Shown: piece by piece, positions 41,169 through 48,714 of the stretch
Layout of the letters: each line of letters begins with the position of its first letter
How positions within the stretch are numbered: position 1 is the stretch's first letter
Assembly: GCF_007904105.1 (NCBI RefSeq)
Contig: NZ_CP042325.1
Span: forward strand, 186,001-250,000
Source of the DNA: Corynebacterium sp. sy039
GTDB taxonomy: Bacteria > Actinomycetota > Actinomycetes > Mycobacteriales > Mycobacteriaceae
Length of the DNA stretch: 64,000 nt
Direction of reading: 5' to 3'
Notes under the pieces: model-generated
What the model saw: only the letters and a program-made list of their open reading frames with translations
Database searches by the model: none
What the model was told of the DNA's origin: nothing
Position numbers and translations under genes: made by a program

Positions 41169-42773
41169 ATGGCAAAAGGTGTGACTCTGGCTTGTGAATC
41201 GGTCTCCTATCGGGTGGGGGAACGTACTTTATTTCAGGAACTGTCAATGACTCTTGGCTGGGGAACAAAACTTGGCGTGATTGGGGAAAATGGTGCAGGT
41301 AAGTCAACTTTGTTATCGCTACTTGCTGGGGAAATATCCCCCACGTCTGGGTTGGTTGATTCCTCGTCTAAACCAGCGTTTGTGCCTCAGGAAAAAGATT
41401 TACTCAGAGGGGACTCCCTGGTCTCTGATGAGATTGCAGCGTGTCTTGCACCTTTGTATGAAATCGAAGAGGAGCTCAATCAAGCATCGCGTGAGCTGGT
41501 CGCAGGGGATTCGGGTTCTCTTGAGAAGTATAGTAATGCCTTACAAAGGGCAGAGGTTCAAGATGTTTGGTCTGCTCCGCAACGAATTGAACGATATTTA
41601 TATGGATTGGGTTTAGAGTCGCTATCGCGTCGGCAGCGTGTCGATGAGCTTTCCGCGGGAGAGCGTCGCAGACTTGCTATGGCACTTACTATGGTTTCTC
41701 GGCCGGAGATTCTTCTTCTCGATGAACCGTCTAATTATCTCGATGAACAATCACGGATCTTCTTGCAAGATGAAATTAAAAATTGGGAGGGTATAGTCAT
41801 TTTCGTTTCTCATGATCGGGAATTCTTGGAGAAGGTGCCAACTGGAATATGTGATCTTGATAAGAGCTTTTCCTCTCAGTATCTCTATAGGGGAGCGTAC
41901 CGCGATTATTTGAAGCAGAAAGACGATGAGATTAATCGATGGAAAGAACGCTACGCTAATGAGCAAGAAGAAATTCGCAGACTTAAGCACACTGTCGCAG
42001 TGAAGGCGCATCAGATAAACCATCATCGCGCAATGAGTGACAACAACAAAAAAGCGTACGGTGCACGAGGAGATCGTGTGCAATCACAAATATCACGCCG
42101 AGTACGCGCTGCTCGGGAGCGTCTTAACCAGATTAATCGATCGTCTATTCCTGAGCCTCCACAATCTCTAGTGATGTCTATTGCTCCAACTAAAACCCCA
42201 GTGCCGTCCTCCGCGCTATTGGCTCAATTGCGATCAGTAAAAGTGAATAAACGATCGAAAAGGGCTATCACACTTGACATTGCTTCGGATGACAAAATAA
42301 TAGTTACAGGTCCGAACGGCAGTGGAAAAACTACTCTGTTGGAAATCATATCTGGGAAATTAAAGCCCACTCAGGGTTCTATCCTTAAAGGTAACGAAGT
42401 TAGCATTGGCTATCTGGGACATGAAGACCTATATTGCCAGGATAAAAGGACTGCCCGTGAGATATACGACTCCTCCACCCCTGATGCGGCACCGAGGCTT
42501 ACTTCTTTGGGGCTTCTAGAAAACGTAGATATGGCTGCTTGTGAACTTAGTGTGGGCCAGAGGAAGCGGCTAGAATTGGGGATTCTTTTACAAGGAGACC
42601 ACGATATCCTCTTGCTCGATGAGCCTACCAACCACCTTTCATTGAGATTGTGCGAAGAACTGATTGAGCTGCTCAGTACTTGGCCCGCTTCAGTAATAAT
42701 TGCGTCGCATGACCCATGGGTGAGGTCACAGCACGGATGGCGGATATTCTCCGTCGTCGAATCCGCCTTTTAG
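41169..42773 (+). CDS. ABC-F family ATPase (putative antibiotic-resistance type)
   Basis: A 534-residue protein with two ABC domains and no membrane part, as in ABC-F ribosome-protection and translation factors. Walker A motifs are GENGAGKSTL and GPNGSGKTTL, signatures LSAGERRRLAMAL and LSVGQRKRLEL, Walker B boxes ILLLDEPSNYLD and ILLLDEPTNHLS. A charged linker of about 85 residues (KERYANEQEEIRRLKHTVAV and on) separates the domains. Pairing with a divergent TetR gene points to inducible resistance to a ribosome-targeting drug. The ATG at 41169 is preferred; the longer frame to 41010 runs through the TetR gene. Confidence 0.88.
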   Translation: MAKGVTLACESVSYRVGERTLFQELSMTLGWGTKLGVIGENGAGKSTLLSLLAGEISPTSGLVDSSSKPAFVPQEKDLLRGDSLVSDEIAACLAPLYEIEEELNQASRELVAGDSGSLEKYSNALQRAEVQDVWSAPQRIERYLYGLGLESLSRRQRVDELSAGERRRLAMALTMVSRPEILLLDEPSNYLDEQSRIFLQDEIKNWEGIVIFVSHDREFLEKVPTGICDLDKSFSSQYLYRGAYRDYLKQKDDEINRWKERYANEQEEIRRLKHTVAVKAHQINHHRAMSDNNKKAYGARGDRVQSQISRRVRAARERLNQINRSSIPEPPQSLVMSIAPTKTPVPSSALLAQLRSVKVNKRSKRAITLDIASDDKIIVTGPNGSGKTTLLEIISGKLKPTQGSILKGNEVSIGYLGHEDLYCQDKRTAREIYDSSTPDAAPRLTSLGLLENVDMAACELSVGQRKRLELGILLQGDHDILLLDEPTNHLSLRLCEELIELLSTWPASVIIASHDPWVRSQHGWRIFSVVESAF

Positions 42774-42889
42774 GCTTTTATATTGCCCGGGCAACGAAAC
42801 GATAGTAGTTTAATGGGGCTATGGTACTGGTAGTGGTCTCACGGGAAAACGTGAATAAGTATCACCAATGAATTGACTGCCTTTGGGTA

Positions 42890-42933
42890 AGGGTTAAGTT
42901 GCAAAAAGTGTTTCTACGTGGGGATGTGAGGGC
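42890..42933. repeat. Dispersed repeat, copy 2
   Basis: Blocks AGGGTTAAGTT (42,890-42,900), GCAAAAAGTGTTT (42,901-42,913) and GATGTGAG (42,923-42,930) match copy 1 at 38,704. The surrounding gap 42,774-42,998 shows no gene. Confidence 0.6.
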
Positions 42934-42998
42934 TAAATAGGGAAAATTGGGAATAAAAGTTGGAAATTAGGAAAGCAAATATAAGAATAGGTATATGG

Positions 42999-43673
42999 CT
43001 ATATGGCTTGGACAGTGGAGCTCATGATGCCGCTTATGCGTAGCGCGATAGTGCTAGCGGCGAGAATAATTCCTGATGCTGCACAGCCAACGATCGTGTC
43101 AGCAATGATTTTGCCTATAAGAAGATCCTGTGGGCGGATAGTTGCCAAGATGATTTCTACGACATGAGATGCTTTTTCTTCTGTTACGCGTCCGCCGATA
43201 TTACCAGCGAAGAGGAAGATGAGATAACACATAACTCCTGTGGCAATGAGTACGGTGGTAATAGATTGGATTTCTGACTCTGATTGCTCTTCATCTTGTC
43301 CGAAAGTGTGTATATTCACCTGTGATCGCGTCAGCGATTGCTCAAAGTTTTGTGGTGAGATACCGAGGCTGGTGAGTGTATTGTCGCGGTCTATTTTCTC
43401 TACGCTCTGGTTGGCAAAGTTAATGGTGAGTGTGCCAGGATGATTGCGTGCAATCAAATCGTAGCCGCGTTCTATTTTGACCACAGCTGCGTCGATAGTT
43501 CCATTGAGTACTTGCTCTGTGGCACTATCCACAGAATCAAGAGTGCTGATTTTTATGCCTGGGTTCTGACCATCTGCTACGCTTGTCTGCTCAAAAGCTG
43601 CACTATCCGTGCCAACGACGGCAATCTTCTCAGCTGCTGCATCAGCTACGGTTATGTGAAAATAGGTGCGCAT
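42999..43673 (-). pseudogene. Fragment of a NatB-like ABC-2 permease
   Basis: A 224-residue reading frame that covers only the middle of an ABC-2 export permease. It begins within the extracytoplasmic domain (ADAAAEKIAVVGTDSAAF) and retains two or three helices (TTVLIATGVMCYLIFLFAGN, then VTEEKASHVVEIILATIRP, a motif typical of NatB/YhaP, then one more helix). The N-terminal helix and the last helices expected in a protein of about 400 residues are missing, and no partner ATPase is adjacent. Probably a decayed remnant. Confidence 0.7.
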
Positions 43674-43887
43674 GCTGACTAATGCTAAGCACGGGGTGCT
43701 TATTAGATTCCTGAAAGATAATGAAAAGATTGATGAAGTATATGTCCTATTAAATCGCTAATAATCCAGCGATGAGGTATTAAAACTGTCCTTATTGGGT
43801 GACAGGAAACGTCTTATTAGGAACGCTGAGCTGCGGAAACCTGGCGTCGTCCAGCAAAAAATGGATAAAAGGCGTACAAATGGAAGA

Positions 43888-44841
43888 ATGACTGCAACCG
43901 ATAAAAACGCCGAAAACATTGAAAACGCCGGAAACGCTAGCTCCGCTGGCAACGCTACTATCGCTCTGCTGGACGGCACCACAATCCCGCAACTCGGCTT
44001 CGGAACCTGGCAACTCCCAGGTGAGGTCGCCTATGAAGCCACACTCGCCGCCATCAAAACCGGTTATCGGCACATAGACACCGCCGCTATCTACGGCAAT
44101 GAACAAGAGGTTGGCCAGGCCATTGCGCAGGCAATCGCTGAGGGAATCGTCGCGCGTGAGGATCTCTTTGTGACCACGAAACTCTGGAACTCAGACCAGG
44201 CAAAAGCTCAGGAAGCAATGGAATTATCCCTGGAGAAACTAGGCTTGGAGCGTGTTGACCTGTACCTCCTGCACTGGCCATGTCCCGGATACGGCAAGTA
44301 CGTGCAGGCGTGGGAATCCATGATCCAGCTGCGCGAAGCCGGCAAAACCACTTCCATCGGCGTGTGCAACTTCTACCCAGAGGCACTCGACGAACTCATC
44401 GCCGTGGGGGAAACGCCCGTGGTGAACCAGATTGAGGTGCACCCCGGTTTTGCTCAGGATACGCTGCGTGCGGAGAATCAGGCGCGCGGGATTCACACCC
44501 AGGCATGGTCACCGCTGGGCCAGGGTAAGGTGCTGGACAATGCGGACATCGCAAGTATCGCTGAGGCGCACGGCAAAACCGCAGCTCAGGTGATAATCCG
44601 CTGGCATATTCAACGTGGCGACATCGTCCTGCCGCGCTCCTCCAACGCAGGGCGCATAGCGGAAAACTTCGCCGTCACAGACTTCGTGCTCGACGACGCC
44701 CAGATGGCGGCCATCTCTGCACTTGACAGGGTAACGAGGGAAAACGGTGCTGGAGCTGCTGGCGCGACTGATGATTCGGCTATAGCGGGACGCATTGGCC
44801 CAGATCCAAAGGACTTTAACCGGGGTACGCCGGTGGAGTGA
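43888..44841 (+). CDS. Aldo-keto reductase
   Basis: A 317-residue NADPH-dependent oxidoreductase of the AKR5 type (2,5-diketo-gluconate reductase-like). The catalytic tetrad is visible as Asp in HIDTAAIYGNE, Tyr in the same segment, Lys in VTTKLW and His in LLHWP. The cofactor end has VLPRSSNAGRIAEN. The ATG at 43888 has GGAAG just upstream; an ATG at 43861 and a further in-frame start at 43795 would add a basic leader of no clear use. Its GC content is higher than that of the surrounding accessory genes. Confidence 0.9.
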   Translation: MTATDKNAENIENAGNASSAGNATIALLDGTTIPQLGFGTWQLPGEVAYEATLAAIKTGYRHIDTAAIYGNEQEVGQAIAQAIAEGIVAREDLFVTTKLWNSDQAKAQEAMELSLEKLGLERVDLYLLHWPCPGYGKYVQAWESMIQLREAGKTTSIGVCNFYPEALDELIAVGETPVVNQIEVHPGFAQDTLRAENQARGIHTQAWSPLGQGKVLDNADIASIAEAHGKTAAQVIIRWHIQRGDIVLPRSSNAGRIAENFAVTDFVLDDAQMAAISALDRVTRENGAGAAGATDDSAIAGRIGPDPKDFNRGTPVE

Positions 44842-44976
44842 TTCCGTATTGGTGCTTGTTTTGCTGTGTATGGGACTGCTTTAAGGTCGCTGACTAGGTA
44901 ATTTGCCTATTTGCTGCCTATCGGTGTAACTTTATAACTCGTTGCACAGCAACAAGCAATGCAGTGTCTGCAATGC

Positions 44977-45049
44977 GCGCCCGTGGCTCAACGGATAGAG
45001 CATCTGACTACGGATCAGAAGGTTGGGGGTTCGAATCCCTCCGGGCGCA
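44977..45049 (+). tRNA. tRNA-Arg(ACG)
   Basis: A 73-base tRNA: acceptor GCGCCCG pairs with CGGGCGC, discriminator A; D arm GGCTCAACGGATAGAGC; anticodon ACG in CTACGGA; T arm GGGGGTTCGAATCCCTC. No CCA encoded. The CRISPR-containing accessory block begins immediately downstream, a typical integration hotspot arrangement, though I found no duplicated tRNA 3' end. Confidence 0.95.
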
Positions 45050-45060
45050 CTTTTGTGAAG

Positions 45061-45106
45061 TCTCGAGACATCGTTCCTAAAACGGTGGTTCGGGATTTTC
45101 TTTTTT
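45061..45106 (+). terminator. Intrinsic terminator after tRNA-Arg
   Basis: TCTCGAGACATCGTT pairs with AACGGTGGTTCGGGA (15 positions with some G-T pairs and one A-G mismatch), loop CCTAA, followed by TTTTCTTTTTT. Confidence 0.85.
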
Positions 45107-45151
45107 GGGGGGTGCTTAGCAAAACGTCGAAGGCATAAAACGCTAGATTGT

Positions 45152-45280
45152 TTAGCCTTCTGGTTTTAGACCTTTGTCGATGGCTATACCTAATATGAGG
45201 TATGCGGGAAGGAAAAACGCGCTTGCTCCCGCAAGCAGCATGATAAGCCCAGCGCTTGCACCTAGTAGTGTGAATTTCAT
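45152..45280 (-). CDS. Small two-helix membrane protein (42 aa)
   Basis: Reads MKFTLLGASAGLIMLLAGAS, then AFFLPAYLILGIAIDKGLKP and EG: two hydrophobic helices with a short turn. The ATG at 45280 has a strong AAGGAG six bases upstream, which is the main support for its reality. No function is recognised. A hairpin lies about 35 bases upstream. It is one of three similar-sized proteins in this cluster, each with a hairpin in front (others at 46,136-46,294 and 46,684-46,827). Confidence 0.65.
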   Translation of the reverse strand: MKFTLLGASAGLIMLLAGASAFFLPAYLILGIAIDKGLKPEG

Positions 45281-45316
45281 TTAGTATCTCCTTTCGGTAT
45301 TGTTAAGAGGGGTGTA

Positions 45317-45339
45317 CCCAGCTAGTTGGTGTAGCTGGG
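45317..45339 (-). other. Hairpin 3 of the small-gene cluster
   Basis: CCCAGCTA and TAGCTGGG form a perfect 8-bp stem around GTTGGTG on the plus strand; on the minus strand the loop reads CACCAAC. It lies between a tiny basic frame (45,350-45,385, MIIIWLSTRKR) and the 42-aa protein gene. On the plus strand it is followed by GGCTTTTCTTT, so it could also act as a terminator in that direction. Confidence 0.55.
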
Positions 45340-45525
45340 GGCTTTTCTTTCACCTTTTGCGAGTGCTTAGCCAGATGATAATCATCAGTGCGTACAATTG
45401 GCAATAGCATTTTCCCTGCTACAGCGTCATGAACCATCATATTACTACTGTTAGAGCGCTATTTTAGCGTCTCTGCTTTGTTTGCGTAGTTCTCTCAGCT
45501 CTGGAAATTTGGTTTCGTAGAGTTC

Positions 45526-45807
45526 TCACAAAACAGGGGGTATCCTGATAGATCTCCATATTTTACGCAGTAAGGTGTGATTGAGGTATCTGAGATCCTC
45601 CACTTTAAGCGCTTCCCTTAGGACAGTGCGATACATGGTATCAATCATTTCTTCTTCATCTAGATCAAAACCATCATCGGTATGCCAATCCAAATAGTTA
45701 GGCAGCTTAACGACGCCGTTCGTTGGCCCGTCCATATCCTCTAAAGAATCGGGCAGAACATAAGAGCGACCACACACATGACCAGGGTTTAAGGTTTTCT
45801 TGCTCAT
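45526..45807 (-). CDS. Hypothetical acidic protein (93 aa)
   Basis: A 93-residue soluble protein with an acidic centre (DDGFDLDEEEMIDTMYR) and a basic C-terminal third (LRYLNHTLLRKIWRSIRIPP). No family recognised. TATTTT in the 15-20 bases before the ATG could be a -10 box for a short or leaderless transcript; no ribosome binding site is seen. Length and composition suggest a real gene, possibly a regulator or small partner protein of a former mobile element. Confidence 0.5.
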   Translation of the reverse strand: MSKKTLNPGHVCGRSYVLPDSLEDMDGPTNGVVKLPNYLDWHTDDGFDLDEEEMIDTMYRTVLREALKVEDLRYLNHTLLRKIWRSIRIPPVL

Positions 45808-45885
45808 GTTCGCGATGATAAAATATCACTAGCTAAATGTCGTCTAGTATCAGTTTGGGTAGCGGATTGCAGAGCGACGTTTCGC

Positions 45886-46101
45886 TCAACAGCATTCTGC
45901 TACGTGAAGTGATTCTCGACACTTCACATACTTTGGGGCTGAGTATCCCCACCTACCACGACCGGGGCGCTGGGTGAGCCAGTTTTTATTTCTTCCACAC
46001 GCTACAAATGTTGGCGTAAAATGACTAGCAGACTCAGGGGTACGCCCCTGTGATGGTAGGTTATCCACGATTTTCGCGTAACCCCCACATACTCTGCACA
46101 C
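45886..46101 (-). CDS. Hypothetical Cys-rich protein (71 aa)
   Basis: A 71-residue frame starting GTG at 46101 and beginning MCRVCGGYAKIVDN; further Cys residues occur in VACGRNKN, VKCRES and at the C-terminus (AECC), so a zinc-binding fold is possible. No ribosome binding site is visible and the codon use is not decisive. It follows the 52-aa membrane protein gene by 34 bases. Reality is uncertain. Confidence 0.35.
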   Translation of the reverse strand: MCRVCGGYAKIVDNLPSQGRTPESASHFTPTFVACGRNKNWLTQRPGRGRWGYSAPKYVKCRESLHVAECC

Positions 46102-46135
46102 TGAAGGGAGTTAAAGAATATCTCCCGGTGTCACG

Positions 46136-46294
46136 TCAGTTACTGCTAACATGGCGCTCTACTCGCTTTCGTGTGTCGTATCCCAGACCAAAACAGAGGG
46201 GGATAGTAATAAGAACTACCAACCAAGGACTGAGGTGTAGAGCAATGATTGCCAGTATGCAGATTATTTCTGCTGCATAGGTAAAGATTTTCAT
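46136..46294 (-). CDS. Small two-helix membrane protein (52 aa)
   Basis: Starts MKIFTYAAEIICILAIIALH, continues LSPWLVVLITIPLCFGLGYD and ends with a basic tail (TRKRVERHVSSN). Two membrane helices with a Pro-containing turn. The ATG at 46294 has TAGGAG five bases upstream. Function unknown. A strong hairpin lies 27 bases upstream. Its size, layout and leader match the 42-aa and 47-aa proteins nearby. Confidence 0.65.
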   Translation of the reverse strand: MKIFTYAAEIICILAIIALHLSPWLVVLITIPLCFGLGYDTRKRVERHVSSN

Positions 46295-46320
46295 CGTATT
46301 CTCCTATAGAATGTGGGGGT

Positions 46321-46359
46321 GTAATCTCCCCGAATAATTGGCGTATTTAGGGAGATTAC
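46321..46359 (-). other. Hairpin 2 of the small-gene cluster
   Basis: GTAATCTCCC (46,321-46,330) pairs perfectly with GGGAGATTAC (46,350-46,359). On the minus strand the loop contains ACGCCAATTATTC, close to ACCAATTACTC in hairpin 1. It lies between a 16-codon frame (46,366-46,416, GTG start, MKTILNIYKYIEEKRR, no ribosome binding site) and the 52-aa protein gene. No T-run follows on the minus strand. Confidence 0.6.
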
Positions 46360-46459
46360 CTGCTATCATCTGCGCTTTTCTTCAATATACTTGTAGATAT
46401 TCAAGATGGTTTTCACGTTTTGTATTTGATCAGATACTCATATTGCTCGACGTGGCAGC

Positions 46460-46687
46460 CTAACCCTGACTGCGCCTTACCCCACGTCCAGGACGGGAGG
46501 CGTGCCATTCTTTGACTGCCTCTGCGTCCCACAGTCGCTCACGGTTAAAATGCCCCACAGGCTCAGGGGCTATACTGCGTGACACGTATGAGCTAAAGGT
46601 GCCATTGGAGCAACCGCAGTGTTCTGCGCATTGCGACGTAACCCACAACAATTTTCCGGTATCGGTATCGATTATTTGCGGATTCAT
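46460..46687 (-). CDS. Small helix-turn-helix / excisionase-like DNA-binding protein
   Basis: A 75-residue protein. The region KLLWVTSQCAEHCGCSNGTF reads as a winged-helix helix-turn-helix of the MerR/Xis type, followed by LWDAEAVKEWHASRPG, the usual end of excisionase-like and AlpA-like proteins. The ATG overlaps the stop of the 47-aa membrane protein (ATGA), so the two are co-translated. Such proteins occur on integrative elements as excisionases or regulators. No integrase is found in the window. Confidence 0.65.
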   Translation of the reverse strand: MNPQIIDTDTGKLLWVTSQCAEHCGCSNGTFSSYVSRSIAPEPVGHFNRERLWDAEAVKEWHASRPGRGVRRSQG

Positions 46688-46827
46688 TTCGCCGCCTCAC
46701 TCTGAAGCACTATACCTGCGTTAATGCCAACTGCCAGTGCAAGCGTGGCGGTTAAAGATGGGTTAATGCCTTTGACTATCCCGTAGATGACGGTGGACAA
46801 TCCTGCAATGATGGATAGGTATCGCAT
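46684..46827 (-). CDS. Small two-helix membrane protein (47 aa)
   Basis: Starts MRYLSIIAGLSTVIYGIVKG, continues INPSLTATLALAVGINAGIV and ends LQSEAAK. Two membrane helices. The ATG at 46827 has AAAGGAA six bases upstream. It overlaps the helix-turn-helix gene start. A very stable hairpin lies about 40 bases upstream. Function unknown. Confidence 0.65.
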   Translation of the reverse strand: MRYLSIIAGLSTVIYGIVKGINPSLTATLALAVGINAGIVLQSEAAK

Positions 46828-46867
46828 GGTGATTCCTTTCTGTGATGGTGCTAGAATTCTGGGAGGG

Positions 46868-46906
46868 AACCCAGCCCTGAGTAATTGGTCTATTCAGGGC
46901 TGGGTT
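46868..46906 (-). other. Hairpin 1 of the small-gene cluster
   Basis: AACCCAGCCCTGA (46,868-46,880) pairs perfectly over 13 bp with TCAGGGCTGGGTT (46,894-46,906). The minus-strand loop is ATAGACCAATTAC. It lies between the 21-aa peptide frame and the 47-aa protein gene. No T-run follows on the minus strand, so simple intrinsic termination is unlikely. Confidence 0.65.
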
Positions 46907-46911
46907 TCTGA

Positions 46912-46977
46912 CTACTTCCGCTTGCTCAGAAAGTGAAGTGCAATCTGAACTACTTGAAGTGCCAGTGTTGCGATCAT
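46912..46977 (-). CDS. Tiny hydrophobic peptide with basic tail (21 aa)
   Basis: Reads MIATLALQVVQIALHFLSKR plus a final K: one amphipathic or membrane helix ending in SKRK, similar in style to small membrane-active toxins. The ATG at 46977 has GTGGAG nine bases upstream. An in-frame extension to 47100 (62 aa, GTG start) is possible. Function unknown; reality moderately uncertain. 46,978-47,206 otherwise shows no gene. Confidence 0.4.
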   Translation of the reverse strand: MIATLALQVVQIALHFLSKRK

Positions 46978-47206
46978 GTAGAACATCTCCACAATCTCAC
47001 TAGAGTTGTAGCCAGGATAGGATTGATTTTTTGTATATGTATTAACAATCATACAGTATGAGGTTAACTGTGAGGTAGTGCTTACGTCACATGAGTTCAC
47101 TGGTTTCTTGTGAGAGAAGTTTTTAAGAATGCTCTGTTGAGTATTGTACTATAGCCTTTTTGTTAGTTGATGCATTTCATTTCTGTTTAGCATGATCATA
47201 AAAACG

Positions 47207-48331
47207 GCTGGAGGTCTATTCCCATTCCAGCTGATATACTTCCACCATCGTGACTAGGCACCTCGCCTCAGCTGGGGATCTATTCTCATTCCAGCTGATA
47301 TACTTCACGAGATAGCTCGAAATCTTGTTGAGGTGCTGGGGATCTATTCTCATTCCAGCTGATATACTTCTCTTAATCATTCTCGCTCTTGACTTTCTGC
47401 TGGGGATCTATTCTCATTCCAGCTGATATACTTCTTTGTTCAATGTGCTAGACAACACCATAGCTGGGGATCTATTCTCATTCCAGCTGATATACTTCTT
47501 ACCATGCGTTCCCCCGCCATCGACTGGCTGGGGATCTATTCTCATTCCAGCTGATATACTTCCGAGGCGGGAAATGCCGTCGGGATGCTTGCTGGGGATC
47601 TATTCTCATTCCAGCTGATATACTTCTCAAAGCAATTACGATGATTGGGGCAACGCTGGGGATCTATTCTCATTCCAGCTGATATACTTCCCTTCTTCTG
47701 CACCGTTTTCAGCATCCAGCTGGGGATCTATTCTCATTCCAGCTGATATACTTCACGACGATGACAACGAAGAGTTCGATGAGCTGGGGATCTATTCTCA
47801 TTCCAGCTGATATACTTCGCAAGATTGATTTTGCAACCTTTGAGCGGCTGGGGATCTATTCTCATTCCAGCTGATATACTTCAAAATTATCAATTCCATC
47901 TACAGCCCATGCTGGGGATCTATTCTCATTCCAGCTGATATACTTCTACTGAAAAGCAGCATTACTTGGAATGAGCTGGGGATCTATTCTCATTCCAGCT
48001 GATATACTTCTCAAACGCGCGATTATTGATTCTGCCAGCGCTGGGGATCTATTCTCATTCCAGCTGATATACTTCTCTTGGAGCTCAGGTATTTCATCTT
48101 CCCGCTGGGGATCTATTCTCATTCCAGCTGATATACTTCTCACCAAGTTTCCTACACGGTAGAAGGTGCTGGGGATCTATTCTCATTCCAGCTGATATAC
48201 TTCTGCCCTCGTGTCCGTCCCATTTAACTTCGCTGGGGATCTATTCTCATTCCAGCTGATATACTTCTGAGGTAGATGAGGGAACGGGGAAGTAAGCTGG
48301 GGATCTATTCTCATTCCAGCTGATATACTTC
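47207..48331 (+). CRISPR. Type II-C CRISPR array, 18 repeats and 17 spacers
   Basis: Repeats are 36 bp, beginning GCTGGGGATCTATTCTC and ending GCTGATATACTTC; they start at 47,207 and recur every 64 bp. Spacers are 28 bp except spacer 13 (48,011-48,039), which is 29. Repeats 2-18 are identical; repeat 1 (47,207-47,242) has three changes and is the degenerate terminal repeat, so the older end is at low coordinates and new spacers enter next to cas2. The plus strand is crRNA sense, judged from anti-repeat pairing. The repeat contains TG-A-TATACT at positions 26-34, an extended -10 promoter. No spacer obviously matches the rest of the window by eye. Confidence 0.98.
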
Positions 48332-48372
48332 CTAGAGGGCTGAAAATGCCTCTCTAGGAGGTATTTTCTTCT
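48331..48372 (+). terminator. Terminator at the cas-proximal end of the array
   Basis: CCTAGAGGGC and GCCTCTCTAGG form a 10-bp stem with one bulged T, loop TGAAAAT, followed by a T-rich run (TATTTTCTTCTTTCTG). The first base of the stem is the last base of repeat 18. It would end plus-sense array transcripts just before the convergent cas2 gene. It also occupies the short leader-equivalent region where new spacers should be added. Confidence 0.8.
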
Positions 48373-48381
48373 TTCTGTAAG

Positions 48382-48714
48382 CTAAAAAATCTGCAGTTGT
48401 TCTGGGGTTTCTTCTGATTTTTCGACAGTCCCGTTAGAAAAACGAAAAGCCTCACTCCACTGTTTATCAGTGAGCGGAACAATCCGTACCTCGCCATGTA
48501 CCGGAAGGCGACTCTTGAGATTACGCGCAATTTTAGAGAGGTTCACCCCTAAAGGGAGGTACTGAACATACACACTGTACTGAACCATACTGAACCCATC
48601 ATCCAACAAACTATTACGGAACCTAGTAGCCTCTCTGCGTTCAACTGCTGTCTTCACAGGAAGATCAAACATCACCAAACACCACATACCATCCTCCCGC
48701 CTTGGCCTACCCAT
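48382..48714 (-). CDS. cas2: CRISPR-associated endonuclease Cas2
   Basis: A 110-residue ferredoxin-fold protein that bridges Cas1 dimers in spacer acquisition. It begins MGRPRREDGMWCLVMFDLPV; the FDLP strand with the metal-binding Asp and the segment SVYVQYLP are typical. The ATG at 48714 overlaps the cas1 stop by eight bases; the longer frame to 48798 reads through cas1 in another frame. The array begins 50 bases beyond its stop, on the opposite strand. Confidence 0.95.
   Translation of the reverse strand: MGRPRREDGMWCLVMFDLPVKTAVERREATRFRNSLLDDGFSMVQYSVYVQYLPLGVNLSKIARNLKSRLPVHGEVRIVPLTDKQWSEAFRFSNGTVEKSEETPEQLQIF

Noticed and set aside
43795..43887. N-terminal extension of the aldo-keto reductase
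   Set aside because: Basic leader unlike family members; ATG 43,888 has a ribosome binding site and gives the normal length.
45350..45480. Other tiny frames upstream of hairpin 3 on the minus strand, including one of 44 codons
   Set aside because: No ribosome binding sites; one runs through the hairpin itself. Mentioned only in the module finding.
45317..46906. The three hairpins as integron attC sites
   Set aside because: No core GTTRRRY/RYYYAAC boxes, no integrase, and the stems differ completely.
46912..47100. 62-residue version of the 21-residue peptide
   Set aside because: The GTG start has no ribosome binding site and the upstream part is unlike a signal or domain; the shorter ATG has GTGGAG at good distance. 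Not fully excluded.
47243..48295. Self-targeting spacers
   Set aside because: I compared spacers with the window by eye and saw no clear match; a real search is needed.
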